From contig NZ_JAGQCV010000015.1 in assembly GCF_024346375.1 (NCBI RefSeq), positions 1 through 64,000 on the forward strand: 64,000 nt of DNA, given 5' to 3'. The stretch is from Synechococcus sp. ATX 2A4 (GTDB taxonomy: Bacteria; Cyanobacteriota; Cyanobacteriia; PCC-6307; Cyanobiaceae). The notes below the pieces were generated by a model that saw nothing but the letters and a program-made list of their open reading frames with translations, was not told the DNA's origin and made no database searches. A program made the position numbers and the translations under genes. Numbering within the stretch: the first letter of the stretch is position 1; each line of letters begins with the position of its first letter. This document shows positions 18,352 to 30,435 of the stretch, piece by piece.

Positions 18352-18810
18352 TCAGTGGCTGACCACTTCCAGGTTGATCTCGGCCACCACGTCGTGGTGG
18401 AGCTTGATCTGCACCTTGTAGGAGCCGGTGCGGTGGATCTCGGGGACCTCGATGTGGCGGCGGTCGATCTCTTTCTTGGTGGCGGCTTCGATGGCCTCGG
18501 CTACATCGCCATTGGTGACGGTGCCGAAGAGGACGTCGTCACCGCCGGTCTGCTTCTTGACCGTGAAGCGACCGATGGTGTTCAGGGCCGTGCGGAAGGC
18601 TTCTGCCTCCTGCAGCAGCGCCGCCTGGCGCTCGGCCTCTTTGGCCCGGCGGTGCTCCACCTGGCGCAGCACCGCCGGGGTGACGGGAACGGCTTTGCCC
18701 TGGGGGAGCAGGAAGTTGCGGGCGTAGCCGGGCGCCACTTCCACCAGCTCACCGTCCTTACCGAGGCTGAGAATGTCCTCGCTGAGGACCACGGAAACAC
18801 GCTTGGCCAT
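18352..18810 (-). CDS. rplI: 50S ribosomal protein L9
   Basis: The 152-residue protein matches bL9 throughout. The N-terminal domain contains [20 protein letters not shown] and [17 protein letters not shown], the rRNA-binding loop. A long connecting helix rich in Glu, Ala and Arg follows ([20 protein letters not shown]), then the C-terminal domain with [13 protein letters not shown] and a terminal [13 protein letters not shown]. It is a standard large-subunit protein that helps maintain reading frame. Length is normal. A terminator follows at 18275-18309. Confidence 0.97.
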   Translation of the reverse strand: MAKRVSVVLSEDILSLGKDGELVEVAPGYARNFLLPQGKAVPVTPAVLRQVEHRRAKEAERQAALLQEAEAFRTALNTIGRFTVKKQTGGDDVLFGTVTNGDVAEAIEAATKKEIDRRHIEVPEIHRTGSYKVQIKLHHDVVAEINLEVVSH

Positions 18811-18940
18811 GGGATCGGGTTAGGGAAACAGGGAGTGCCGCAGGGCGGATCGACGAGCGGGGGCCACCGCCGGGGTGACGTGCCGCTCAAGCAATCCGGC
18901 AGCTTAGGCCAGAGGGTTGCTTGCCCGGAAGGCTGCCGCC

Positions 18941-19888
18941 TCAGTGGCTTGCCGCGGCTCTCGGCAGGCGCACCTGGGTGGCCAGGCCCAGGGCCTTGAG
19001 CAGCCGGATGTGCTGCCAGGTGAGGTCGAACTGACGGGGGCCGAAGCCGTGGCGGGCCGAGTGGGGGAAGGCGTGGTGGTTGTTGTGCCAGCCCTCACCG
19101 AAGGTGAGCGCCGCCACCCAGGGGTTATTGCGTGACTTGTCGCCGCTGATGTGGGCGATGCTGCCCCAGCAATGGGTGGCGCTGTTCACCAGCCAGGTGC
19201 ATTGGTAAAGCACCACCAGGCGCAGGGGAATGCCCCACAGCACCAGGGCCCAGCCGCCGGCACCGGTGACCGTGCCGATCCAGAACAGCAGCAGGCCCAG
19301 GGGCACCTGCAGCAGCAGGAAGTTGGTGTTCAGCCAGCGGTAGTAGGGATCGCGGGCCAGATCGCCGGTGAGCCGGGGCACGGCGGCCATCGCCGGGATC
19401 TCTTCCATCATCCAGCCCATGTGGCTCCACCAGAAGCCCTTGTGGCTGTTGTGGTGGTCGGCGTCGGTGTCGGAGAACTTGTGGTGGTGGCGGTGCAGGC
19501 CGGCCCAGTCGATCGGACCGTGCTGGCAGCTGAGCGCGCCGCAGGTGGCGAAGAAACGCTCCAGCCACTGGGGCACCCGCAGGGCCCGGTGGGCCAGCAG
19601 GCGGTGGTAGCCGAGCGTGACGCCCAGGCAGCCGGTGATCCAATAGAGCACCAGCAGGCTGGTGACGGCCGGCACGCTCCAGAACTGGGGCAGCAGCGCG
19701 ACCAGGGCCAGCGCGTGGATCACGATCATGAAGCCGATCGTGCCCCAGCGGCGGCCCGGCGGCGACGAGGGGACGGGCTCCCCGCGACGGGGGCGATGCA
19801 GTGCCTCGGCCCGAGCCAGAGAGAGGGCGGCCGGAGCAAGGCTGGCCACGCCCGCAGGACGGGAGCGGCGCTTGGACAGGACGGTCAT
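18941..19888 (-). CDS. desC: Acyl-lipid/acyl-CoA delta-9-type fatty acid desaturase (DesC class)
   Basis: The 315-residue membrane di-iron desaturase has all three histidine boxes: HRLLAHR, HRHHHKFSD and EGWHNNHHAFPHSARHG. Paired hydrophobic segments precede the first box (IGFMIVIHALALVALLPQF, SLLVLYWITGCLGVTLG) and flank the middle. DesC enzymes introduce the first double bond at delta-9 of membrane acyl chains and set fluidity in cold or light stress. The roughly 45-residue basic N-terminus is longer than usual. A related paralogue is at 20696-21694, with one unrelated gene between. Both are on the minus strand. Confidence 0.9.
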   Translation of the reverse strand: MTVLSKRRSRPAGVASLAPAALSLARAEALHRPRRGEPVPSSPPGRRWGTIGFMIVIHALALVALLPQFWSVPAVTSLLVLYWITGCLGVTLGYHRLLAHRALRVPQWLERFFATCGALSCQHGPIDWAGLHRHHHKFSDTDADHHNSHKGFWWSHMGWMMEEIPAMAAVPRLTGDLARDPYYRWLNTNFLLLQVPLGLLLFWIGTVTGAGGWALVLWGIPLRLVVLYQCTWLVNSATHCWGSIAHISGDKSRNNPWVAALTFGEGWHNNHHAFPHSARHGFGPRQFDLTWQHIRLLKALGLATQVRLPRAAASH

Positions 19889-19943
19889 AGGAGCTGGTTC
19901 CTGATCGGTCTTTTAGAATGGTAGCAGTTCGGATTCGGATTGA

Positions 19944-20714
19944 GTGGGATATCAGGAAGAAATCGGATCAGGCCGTGAGGCCTTTGCGCATCTGATCAGG
20001 GCCTGGCATGAGCGCAACGGCTGGTCCCACCGCATCCTTCCCGGTTTAGCCGAGGTGCTTGATCTCGGCCGCATCCACAGCTCCCAGGTGTCGATGCTGC
20101 GCAACCGCAAGTTGGCCTCCCCCGGCCCTGAGGTGTTCCTCGCCCTGGGGCGCATCAATCAATGGATCGCCGCTGCCGCCGTGGCCGAAGGCCCCAGCGC
20201 CCTGGCCAGCCACCCGGAACTGCTGGAAGCATTGGTGGCCGGCAGCGTACCGCTGCTCAACGACGCCGCCGGCGTGCCGCTCGGGCCCGGGGACTTTCTG
20301 GACATCTTCGTGGGCCAGCGTCAGCCGCCGGCGGCCTTCGATCTGCGCATCGCCGCGACCGAAGCCCCGGCGCTCAGCTTCGCCTTAGCGGAGCTGCTCA
20401 CCGCCGGCCGGCCCTGGCGCCTCTGCCGCGAGGCGGTGCTGGCGGCCTATCCAGCAGAAAAAACCCAGCGCCGCGAACGCTTCGCCGCCGTGATGGCCGG
20501 CCAGAAGGATTTCGAGGCCGCTGAACTGGAAAGTGAGCTACTGGATCTGAAGAGCACCCTGGCGGGCCTCGGCGCTGCCGGCGAGCAGGAACTGAGCACC
20601 GCTCAGTTCCTCACTGTGCTGCGGCGCAAGGCCGCTCAGCTGACCGCAAGCACAGGCGCCAGCGGGCTCAGCAGCGAACTGGGGGCCGCCATCCGTCAGG
20701 AGTTGGGGACGTAG
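19944..20714 (+). CDS. Hypothetical protein with possible N-terminal helix-turn-helix
   Basis: The 256-residue soluble protein starts at a GTG. The N-terminal 60 residues (FAHLIRAWHERNGWSHRILP, then IHSSQVSMLRNRKLASPGP) have the rhythm of an XRE-like DNA-binding segment choosing between alpha-helices, followed by EVFLALGRINQWIA. The rest is alanine- and leucine-rich and helical, with no motif I can name. It lies between two desaturase genes of opposite orientation and its last 19 bases overlap the end of the second. A regulator of the desaturases is conceivable but is only inferred from position. Confidence 0.6.
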   Translation: MGYQEEIGSGREAFAHLIRAWHERNGWSHRILPGLAEVLDLGRIHSSQVSMLRNRKLASPGPEVFLALGRINQWIAAAAVAEGPSALASHPELLEALVAGSVPLLNDAAGVPLGPGDFLDIFVGQRQPPAAFDLRIAATEAPALSFALAELLTAGRPWRLCREAVLAAYPAEKTQRRERFAAVMAGQKDFEAAELESELLDLKSTLAGLGAAGEQELSTAQFLTVLRRKAAQLTASTGASGLSSELGAAIRQELGT

Positions 20715-21694
20715 GCGGCACCGGGCACATAGCGGGCCTCGCGGATGCGTTTGGCCAGGCCCAGGGAACGCAGCAGCTTGATGTGCTGCCAGGTGATGTC
20801 GAACTCGAACCAGCGCAAGCCATGGCGGGCGCTGGCCGGGTGGGCGTGGTGGTTGTTGTGCCAGCCCTCGCCGAAGGAGAGGATCGCCACCCACCAGCAG
20901 TTGCGCGAAAGATCAGGGCTGTCGAAGTTGCGATAGCCGAAGGCGTGGGTGGCGCTGTTCACCAGCCAGGTGACGTGATACACGATCACCAGGCGCAGGG
21001 GGATGGCCCACAGCACCAGGCCCAGCCCGCCGCCGTGCACGTTGGCCCGCTCGCCGTACCACCAAAGGGCCGCGCCCAGGGGGATCTGCAGCAGCAGGAA
21101 CCAGCGATCCAGCCAGCGGTAGAAGGGGTCGCGCTGCAGGTCGCCGGTGAAGCGCTCCACATGCTGCACGGCCGGGATCTCATGCAGCATCCAGTCGCTG
21201 TGGCTCCACCACAGGCCGCGGCCGGCGTCGTGGTGGTCGTTGGCCTGGTCGGAGAACTTGTGGTGGTGGCGGTGCAGCCCCACCCATTCGATCGGCCCGC
21301 TCTGGCAGGCCAGGGTGCCCATCAGCACCAGGGTGCGCTCCACCCAGCGGGGGGCGACGAAGCTGCGGTGGGCCAGCAGGCGGTGCAGGCCGAGCGTGAC
21401 TCCCAGCACCGTGACCCAATACAGAACCGCCAGTGCCACCACGCTCTGCCAGCTCCAGAAGCCGGGCAACAGGGCGAACACCGCCCCCACGTGGATGGCG
21501 AGCATGAACGCCGTGGTGCCGAACTTGTAGGTCCGCTGGCTCTTCGGCAGGGGCGTGCGTGGGGCCGTCACACCGGCGCGGATGAGGGCTTCCTGGCGGT
21601 CGGAAGCGTGGCCCCCATGGCTGCGCAGGGGCTTGAACGGGGCCCGCGGATCCGCCGGGGTAGCGGTTGAGGGGGCATCTGAAGCGGCGACCAA
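20696..21694 (-). CDS. Second DesC-class fatty acid desaturase
   Basis: The 332-residue paralogue of the 18941-19888 enzyme has the same three histidine boxes: HRLLAHR, HRHHHKFSD and EGWHNNHHAHPASARHG. It has four hydrophobic spans and the lumenal loop WWSHSDWMLHEIPAV. The first 60 residues are divergent from the other copy. Two delta-9 desaturases occur in many marine and freshwater Synechococcus, where they may act on different lipid pools (sn-1 versus sn-2) or conditions. Its 3' end overlaps the hypothetical gene at 19944-20714. Confidence 0.88.
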   Translation of the reverse strand: MVAASDAPSTATPADPRAPFKPLRSHGGHASDRQEALIRAGVTAPRTPLPKSQRTYKFGTTAFMLAIHVGAVFALLPGFWSWQSVVALAVLYWVTVLGVTLGLHRLLAHRSFVAPRWVERTLVLMGTLACQSGPIEWVGLHRHHHKFSDQANDHHDAGRGLWWSHSDWMLHEIPAVQHVERFTGDLQRDPFYRWLDRWFLLLQIPLGAALWWYGERANVHGGGLGLVLWAIPLRLVIVYHVTWLVNSATHAFGYRNFDSPDLSRNCWWVAILSFGEGWHNNHHAHPASARHGLRWFEFDITWQHIKLLRSLGLAKRIREARYVPGAAYVPNS

Positions 21695-21896
21695 ATGAAC
21701 TCTCGCGAAAGTGACGCAGGCTGGAGTTCACCCGTTCGCCCTCAGCGGGCAGAACCCGCTGCTGGAAGCTCCCGAAGGAGAGAGTGGCTCACCAGAACCT
21801 GGTGATGAAGGCCGTTTGTAGCCAACACATCAGCGAGAAATCTAGCGGCGGGAGCGAGGTCGGCAGGCAGCATGGCCACTGGCTGGAGTGGCGGGG

Positions 21897-23168
21897 ATGG
21901 ATGGGCAGCAAAGGAAGGAAGCCGCCTCGGCCTGGGCCTGCGATCAGGTGGAGGCCGCCGCCGCGCGGATCGCACCGTTGGCAGCCCGGCACACCGCTGC
22001 GGTGAAGCCCGGTCTGGAGCGGGTGCTGGCCGCCTTCGCCGCCGAGCGTCTCGGCACCCACCACTTCGCCTCGGTGAGCGGCTACGGCCACGGTGACCTG
22101 GGCCGGGAGGTGCTGGATCGGGTGTTCGCCCGGGTGCTGGGGGCGGAGGCGGCGGCGGTGCGGCTGCAGTTCGTCAGCGGCACCCACGCGATCGCCGCGG
22201 CCCTGTTCGGCGTGCTGCGGCCCGGCGACCGCCTGCTCTCGATCACCGGCCGCCCCTACGACACCTTGGAAGAAGTGATTGGCCTGCGCGGCAGCGGCCA
22301 GGGGTCGCTGGCCGAATTCGGCATCCACTACGACGAACTGGCCCTGCAGGCCGATGGCGCGGTGGATGAAGACGGCCTCGCCGCCGCGCTCACACCCCCC
22401 ACCCGGCTGGTGCTGATCCAGCGCAGCTGCGGCTACAGCTGGCGCCCCTCGCTGCAGGTGGCCACGATCGGCCGCCTGGTCGAGCGCGTCAAGCAGCTGC
22501 AGCCCGGCTGTCTCTGCTTCGTCGACAACTGCTATGGCGAATTCGTGGAGGCGCTGGAGCCTCCGGCCGTGGGCGCCGACCTGATCGCCGGCTCCTTGAT
22601 CAAGAACGCCGGCGGCACCATCGCCCCCACCGGCGGCTACGTGGCCGGCGGCGCCGAATGGGTGGAGCGGGCCTGCTGCCGGCTCACGGCGCCCGGCATC
22701 GGCAGTGAGGGGGGCACCGGCTTCGATCTCTACCGGCTGCTGTTCCAGGGTCTGTTCCTGGCGCCCCAGATGGTGGGGGAGGCCCTGATCGGCGCCGAGC
22801 TGGTGGCCTCGGTGTTCAGCGCGCTCGGCTACGCCGTGCAGCCACTGGTGGGGGCCCCCCGCAGCGACGTGATCCAGGCGGTGCGCTTCGGGGCGCCGGA
22901 GCCGTTGATTCAGGTGTGCCGCGCTTTCCAGGCCTGCTCGCCGGTAGGGGCCTACCTCGACCCGGTGCCCGCGCCCATGCCGGGATACGCCAGTGAGCTG
23001 GTGATGGCAGGCGGCAGCTTCATCGACGGCAGCACCAGTGAGTTCTCCGCCGACGCCCCCCTGCGTGAGCCCTACGTGCTGTTCGCCCAGGGGGGCACGC
23101 ACCGCACCCACGTGGAGCTGGCCCTGGAGCGGGCCCTCACGGTTCTGAATCCGCAGCGTGGGGGCTGA
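21897..23168 (+). CDS. PLP-dependent methionine gamma-lyase-family enzyme (aluminium-resistance-protein family)
   Basis: The 423-residue fold-type-I PLP enzyme belongs to the family often labelled aluminium resistance protein or MGL-family. Motifs include FVSGTHAIAAALFGVLRPGD (phosphate-binding turn), CFVDNCYGEFVE (Asp to the pyridine nitrogen) and SLIKNAGGTIAPTGGYVAG with the Schiff-base lysine. The C-terminal part includes EFSADAPLREPY. The true reaction of the family is not established; carbon-sulfur lyase chemistry is the usual guess. A GTG 9 bases upstream is an alternative start. It is followed after 52 bases by gcvH on the same strand. Confidence 0.78.
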   Translation: MDGQQRKEAASAWACDQVEAAAARIAPLAARHTAAVKPGLERVLAAFAAERLGTHHFASVSGYGHGDLGREVLDRVFARVLGAEAAAVRLQFVSGTHAIAAALFGVLRPGDRLLSITGRPYDTLEEVIGLRGSGQGSLAEFGIHYDELALQADGAVDEDGLAAALTPPTRLVLIQRSCGYSWRPSLQVATIGRLVERVKQLQPGCLCFVDNCYGEFVEALEPPAVGADLIAGSLIKNAGGTIAPTGGYVAGGAEWVERACCRLTAPGIGSEGGTGFDLYRLLFQGLFLAPQMVGEALIGAELVASVFSALGYAVQPLVGAPRSDVIQAVRFGAPEPLIQVCRAFQACSPVGAYLDPVPAPMPGYASELVMAGGSFIDGSTSEFSADAPLREPYVLFAQGGTHRTHVELALERALTVLNPQRGG

Positions 23169-23220
23169 GCCTCCAACGCCAGGGGCGGTCAGACTGGCGC
23201 CGTCTTCGCTTCCGCCTTCG

Positions 23221-23610
23221 ATGGCGCTCCAGTTCCCCGACAGCTGCCGCTACGCCGACAGCCATGAATACGCCCGGCCGGATGGGGAGCTGCTGCGCAT
23301 CGGCGTGAGCGCGTTCGCCGTGGATCAGCTGGGCGACATCGTGTTTGTGGAGCTGCCCGAGGTGGGCAGCCAGCTGGAGCGGGGCTCCAGCTTCGGCTCA
23401 GTGGAATCGGTGAAGGCGGTGGAGGAGATGTACGCGCCGATCAGCGGCACGGTGGAGCTGCGCAACGAAGCGGTGCTGGCCAGCCCCGAAGAACTGCAGA
23501 ACGATCCCTATGGCGAAGGCTGGCTGCTGGCGGTGCGCCCCAGCGACGCTGCCGAATTCAACGACCTGATGGATGCCGCCACCTACCGCCTGAAGGTGGA
23601 AGGCAGCTGA
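23221..23610 (+). CDS. gcvH: Glycine cleavage system H protein
   Basis: The 129-residue lipoyl carrier has the typical opening [10 protein letters not shown], the hydrophobic core [18 protein letters not shown], and the lipoylation site [18 protein letters not shown], where the Lys of SVKA carries lipoate. It ends with [13 protein letters not shown]. It shuttles the aminomethyl group between the P, T and L proteins of glycine cleavage, important in photorespiratory glycine use. Length is normal. gcvP follows after 142 bases; gcvT is not adjacent. Confidence 0.96.
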   Translation: MALQFPDSCRYADSHEYARPDGELLRIGVSAFAVDQLGDIVFVELPEVGSQLERGSSFGSVESVKAVEEMYAPISGTVELRNEAVLASPEELQNDPYGEGWLLAVRPSDAAEFNDLMDAATYRLKVEGS

Positions 23611-23752
23611 GCGGGGCTGGCGGAACGGGGCCGGCGGCCTTGGAGCGGAGCAGCGGCAGACGAGCGGGCATCGCGATCAAGGCAAGCGCAGCGTTGGAAC
23701 GGCGCAAATCCAGATTTCCCTAAGATCCGCCCCACCTGCCGGGCGTCGCGCC

Positions 23753-26797
<3,045 letters not shown>

Positions 26798-26818
<21 letters not shown>

Positions 26819-26893
26819 GTGCCAGTTGCGGTGGCCATCTGAGTGGCGGTGGCGGTGGCCATTTGAGTGTCAGTGGCGGTGCCGATTCGAATC
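26798..26893. repeat. Four tandem 24-base repeats across the gcvP stop
   Basis: Four units of 24 bases (26798-26821, 26822-26845, 26846-26869, 26870-26893) share the core GGCGGTGGCCATCTGAGTG. The first carries the gcvP stop codon and the fourth is degenerate. The array probably arose by slippage and could expand or shrink without altering the protein. Confidence 0.7.
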
Positions 26894-27109
26894 TCCTTAC
26901 CTCAGGCCAGCATTCAGGGCAACACCTGGCACAGTGGTTCACTGGCAAGGCAGGGCCGGTGATCTCGGTGATGGGTGTACGCCACTGCTACAATCAACAT
27001 TATTTCTATAGAAAACCCTGTTGCTGGATCCTGCCCAACGAGGCAAGCTCGGGCCACAAGGCACCCAACCCGCAACAACCCAGGCCACGGCACACGTTTC
27101 GATCGAACC

Positions 27110-27394
27110 ATGAACGGCAACGACGGCCCCACTTCCCCGATCCTGTCTGAGCTTTCGATTCGTGCCGGCAAAACGGCTCCGCTGAACCGGACTCCCGAGC
27201 TGCCGCCGATTCCGGGCTCTCTGGCCCATTCCTCCGCCCGCGGCGAAACCATCCGCGTGGATGGCACCAACGTGGTGCGCGTTCCCTTCGGCGTGCGTCA
27301 GCCGCGCCGACACCGCCCGGCACGGCCGGAAACCTGGGTCACCCTGGTGCTTCCATTCCATGCCGGTGGCCCCACGCCGCCCCAGGCCGCCTGA
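27110..27394 (+). CDS. Small hypothetical protein
   Basis: The 94-residue protein is polar, with IRVDGTNVVRVPFGVRQPRR, an arginine-rich patch and a short hydrophobic stretch TWVTLVLPFHAGG near the C-terminus. I do not recognise a domain. A TACAAT hexamer near 26989 could be a -10 box with a leader of roughly 110 bases. The frame is open from 26975, but the ATG at 27110 follows a plausible leader. A small picocyanobacterial protein of unknown role, with medium-low support. Confidence 0.45.
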   Translation: MNGNDGPTSPILSELSIRAGKTAPLNRTPELPPIPGSLAHSSARGETIRVDGTNVVRVPFGVRQPRRHRPARPETWVTLVLPFHAGGPTPPQAA

Positions 27395-27404
27395 AGCCCT
27401 GCTC

Positions 27405-27650
27405 TCAGGCAGCCTTGCCGAGCCGCCAATCCACCAAGGCCTTCACATCCGCCAGTGAGCTGGCGGGAGCGCGGAACGGCAACACATCCATGGGGCTGCG
27501 CTCCGGGCGCACCAGCCAGGTGAGGTCGGTCTGGGGCATCAGCACGAAGCCGCGGTAGCGCACCACCCAGCGGCGGCCGCTGCCGCTGCCATCAGCGGCC
27601 GGAAGGATGGTGGGCAGGCTGGCATCGGACAGTGAACGAACCGTGGCCAT
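27405..27650 (-). CDS. Small hypothetical cyanobacterial protein
   Basis: The 81-residue protein has a compact pattern: MATVRSLSDASLPTILP, then RWVVRYRGFVLMPQTDLTWL and a terminal DVKALVDWRL. The mix of aromatic strand segments and a final helix suggests a small folded domain rather than chance ORF. An in-frame ATG at 27710 would add 20 residues. It is convergent with the gene ending at 27394. Function is unknown. Confidence 0.55.
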   Translation of the reverse strand: MATVRSLSDASLPTILPAADGSGSGRRWVVRYRGFVLMPQTDLTWLVRPERSPMDVLPFRAPASSLADVKALVDWRLGKAA

Positions 27651-27822
27651 GACCGTACGCGGCAACTGGTAAGCAGTTATTTCAGCGAACCCAGTTGCAT
27701 TTGGCAGCATCTTTCGCTTCCTTTCTGCGGGCAATCGAAGACTCTTCAGAAACACTCAGCAGATTTGCTGGCGCCCATGGCGGTGGCCGGCCGGTCCCCG
27801 CCGGGTGCAAGCCGCCCCAAGC

Positions 27823-28581
27823 TCAGGCCAGCTCGAACAACAGCAGGTCGGCGCCGGCTTGCCCGGCCCCCAGCGCCTGCGGAACTTCACTGGCAATGGC
27901 GGAGGGGGCGCCAGGATCTCCGCCCTCGAAGCCCAGGCCATCGCCGCGCTCCAGCCGGCGGCCGCCGTCGAGGGTGATGCTGCCGTCGATCAGCTGCAGC
28001 CAGCACTGGCGGCCGGCCGCCAGCGGCAGCTCCAGACGGGTGCCGGCCGACGGCCGTGCCCGCCAGAGCCGCACCGACCGGTGCACGGCCATGGCACCGT
28101 CCCGCTGCTCGGGATCCAGCAGCAGGGTCCAACCCTCACCGACGCTGAACGGCTTCTGCTCGTAGGCCGGCGGTATGCCGGTGCTGGCGGGTTGGATCCA
28201 GATCTGCAGCAGCCTGCAGGGGGCCGCCCCCTTGTTCACCTCGCTGTGTACCACGCCGGTGCCGGCGCTCATGCGCTGCACTTCACCGGCCCGCAGCACC
28301 TCGCCGTTGCCCATCGAATCGTGGTGGGTGAGCTCCCCTTCCACCATCACCGTGACGATCTCCATGTCGTTGTGGGAATGCATGCCGAAGCCGCGGCCGG
28401 CAGCGATGGTGTCGTCGTTGATCACCCGCAGCGGGCCGAACCCCATCCAGGCCGGATCGAAGTGGCTGGAGAAGGAAAAGCTGTGCCAGCTATCGAGCCA
28501 GTCGAGCTGGCTGTGGAAGCGTTCCGGGCCAGGGCGGAACACCGAGGTGGCGGCAGAACGCGGGGTGTTGGTGGTGGTCAT
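27823..28581 (-). CDS. Pirin-family bicupin protein
   Basis: The 252-residue protein matches the YhhW/YhaK-type pirins. It opens with a DWLDSWHSFSFSSHFDPAW-like signature (residues 27-45), and the metal-binding cupin residues appear in GMHSHNDMEIVTVMVEGEL, SMGNGEVLRAGEVQRM and GVVHSEVN. A second, degenerate cupin follows. Bacterial pirins have been reported as quercetin 2,3-dioxygenases or redox regulators; the natural substrate here is unknown. It is followed by an ene-reductase in the same direction with 125 bases between, so both may respond to electrophile stress. Confidence 0.85.
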   Translation of the reverse strand: MTTTNTPRSAATSVFRPGPERFHSQLDWLDSWHSFSFSSHFDPAWMGFGPLRVINDDTIAAGRGFGMHSHNDMEIVTVMVEGELTHHDSMGNGEVLRAGEVQRMSAGTGVVHSEVNKGAAPCRLLQIWIQPASTGIPPAYEQKPFSVGEGWTLLLDPEQRDGAMAVHRSVRLWRARPSAGTRLELPLAAGRQCWLQLIDGSITLDGGRRLERGDGLGFEGGDPGAPSAIASEVPQALGAGQAGADLLLFELA

Positions 28582-28706
28582 GGCGGTGCTCCCGGAAATG
28601 GATGGAGGGTGAGGACGGGACTGGGGGGGAGGGGTTAGCGAAGGGAGAGAGCGTTGGCGAAGGCAGGGAGAGTTGGCGAAGGCAGTGGGGCCGACGCCAA
28701 CGGTGA

Positions 28707-29780
28707 TCAGGCGGCGGTGTTGAGCGAGGGGTAGTCGGTGTAGCCAGCCGGGCCCTGGCTGTAGAAGGTGGCCGGATTGGGCGCATTGAGGGGTGCCCCC
28801 AGCCGCAGCCGCTCCGGCAGATCCGGGTTGGCCAGGAAGGCCGTGCCAAAGGCCACCGCATCGATGGCGCCGGCGCCGATGGCAGCGTTGGCTTCTGCGG
28901 CGCTGTAGCCCATATTGGCAATCAGCACACCCTTGAAGCGCTCGCGCACCGGCGTCAGCACATCGCCTTGCTGCTGCTGGAAGAAGTCGCCGCGCATCAC
29001 GTGCAGGAAGGCGAGGCCGGTGCCGTTGAGGTGATCCGCCAGCCAGCTCGCGAGCGCCACAGGATCGCTGTCGCGCATGGCGTTGTAGCTGTTGAGCGGC
29101 GAGAGGCGCAGCCCCACCAGCTCCGTTTCGGCCCGCACCGCCTCAATCACCTCCAGCAACAGCCGCGCCCGGTTCTCGATCGGGCCGCCATAGGGGCCAC
29201 TGCGGTGGTTGCTGCCATCGCGCAGGAATTCATCCAGCAGGTAGCCATTGGCACCGTGCACTTCCACGCCGTCGAAACCGGCGGCGACGGCGTGGCGGGC
29301 CGCCAGTTGGAAGCCCGCCACGATCGCCGGCAGTTCGTCGTCGGCCAGGGCGCGCGGCACCACGTAATCCACCTTGCCCTGGGGGGTGTGGATCTGGTCG
29401 CCGCTGATGGCGATGGCGCTGGGGGCCACCGGCTGAAGGCCGTTGTTGAGCAGGGGATGGCAGGCCCGGCCGCCATGCCAGATCTGCAGCACGATCCGGC
29501 CGCCGCGCGCATGCACCGCCTCGGTGGTGAGCTTCCAGCCCTCCACCTGGGCCGCCGAATGGATGCCGGGCTCGCGGATGAAGGCGGAGTGGCCCTCCAT
29601 CGCCATGGTGGCCTCGGCGATGATCAACCCGGCGGCGGCCCGCTGCCCGTAGTACTCCGCCATCAAGGGGCCAGGGATGTGGCCCTCCTCGGCGCGGGAG
29701 CGGGTGAGCGGAGCCATCAGCACCCGGTTGGGCAGCTCCAGGGCCCCGAGAGTCAGGGGCGTGAACAGATCAGGGGTCAT
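28707..29780 (-). CDS. Old-yellow-enzyme-family alkene reductase (NemA-like)
   Basis: The 357-residue FMN TIM-barrel enzyme has N-terminal LFTPLTLGALELPNRVLMAP, Trp/His residues for flavin and phenol binding in LQIWHGGRACHP, the active-site HGANGYLLDEFLRDG, and RLLLEVIEAVRAE; the NxxRSGPYGG turn is also present. It reduces activated C=C bonds of enones, nitroalkenes or nitrate esters with NAD(P)H. The frame continues upstream, but the ATG at 29780 begins the barrel. A divergent HxlR regulator starts 277 bases away, a classic pairing for reactive-electrophile-induced reductases. Confidence 0.88.
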   Translation of the reverse strand: MTPDLFTPLTLGALELPNRVLMAPLTRSRAEEGHIPGPLMAEYYGQRAAAGLIIAEATMAMEGHSAFIREPGIHSAAQVEGWKLTTEAVHARGGRIVLQIWHGGRACHPLLNNGLQPVAPSAIAISGDQIHTPQGKVDYVVPRALADDELPAIVAGFQLAARHAVAAGFDGVEVHGANGYLLDEFLRDGSNHRSGPYGGPIENRARLLLEVIEAVRAETELVGLRLSPLNSYNAMRDSDPVALASWLADHLNGTGLAFLHVMRGDFFQQQQGDVLTPVRERFKGVLIANMGYSAAEANAAIGAGAIDAVAFGTAFLANPDLPERLRLGAPLNAPNPATFYSQGPAGYTDYPSLNTAA

Positions 29781-30015
29781 GACGGAAAAGATGGATGACC
29801 GGGACGGGCTGTCGCCACAGGATGACCCCGGTCCGCTGGCTTGGCAGGTGCGTAAAGACACCCGGCGGCCTGTGGGGCCGCACCCCCTGGGGCGGAAGGA
29901 TGGCCAGGCGGAAATGATGGGGATCAGACCATCCAGCGAGCGGCAGTTCACCCCTTGGGGTCACAGTGGAATGCCTGCGGGTTGCCTGACAAGAACGCAC
30001 CGTTATGTGCGTCGC

Positions 30016-30029
30016 TTACCTGTCGGTAA
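30016..30029. promoter_or_regulatory. Candidate HxlR operator
   Basis: TTACC-TGTC-GGTAA is a perfect inverted repeat with 5-base arms, 29 bases before the hxlR-type start and in the divergent spacer shared with the ene-reductase. Symmetry and position fit a dimeric winged-helix regulator; binding is inferred. Confidence 0.5.
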
Positions 30030-30057
30030 CCCTGATGCAATCGGATGGTGCAAACAG

Positions 30058-30396
30058 ATGGTGCAATCAGACGGCTTCCTGGACGCCCATGACCATGCCC
30101 ATTGCCCCGCCGAGCTGGCGCTGAGTGTGATGCAGGGGCGCTGGAAAGTGCCCTTGCTGCGGGAGCTGGCGGATGGCACGCGGCGGTTCTCCGCCCTGCA
30201 GCGGGCGCTGGAGGGCGTGAGCCCGAAGGTGCTCACCAGCCAGCTGCGGGAGCTGGAGGCCGCAGGGGTGGTGGAGCGCGAAGTGTTTGCCGAGGTGCCG
30301 CCGCGGGTGGAATACCGGCTCTCGCCACGCGGCTGGACGCTGATCCCGGTGCTGGAGAGCCTGCACGCCTGGGGGGCGACGCCATCGGAGTCGTGA
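30058..30396 (+). CDS. HxlR-family transcriptional regulator
   Basis: The 112-residue winged-helix protein has CPAELALSVMQGRWKVPLLR, with the conserved N-terminal Cys and G(R/K)W signature. It continues with ELADGTRRFSALQRALEGVS, KVLTSQLRELEAAGVVERE and the wing VEYRLSPRGWTLIPVL. HxlR proteins sense electrophiles or oxidants, often through the N-terminal Cys, and activate or repress neighbours. It is divergent to the alkene reductase. The ATG at 30058 was chosen, with an in-frame GTG one codon later. The open frame upstream has no HxlR character. Confidence 0.85.
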   Translation: MVQSDGFLDAHDHAHCPAELALSVMQGRWKVPLLRELADGTRRFSALQRALEGVSPKVLTSQLRELEAAGVVEREVFAEVPPRVEYRLSPRGWTLIPVLESLHAWGATPSES

Positions 30397-30435
30397 TCGG
30401 CGCGACGGCGCGCCCTGCCCTACGGCGGCACCAGC

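Noticed and set aside
26880-26895. T-loop-like GATTCGAATC suggesting a tRNA
   Set aside because: No acceptor, D or anticodon arms could be built around it; it lies in the degenerate last unit of a tandem repeat.
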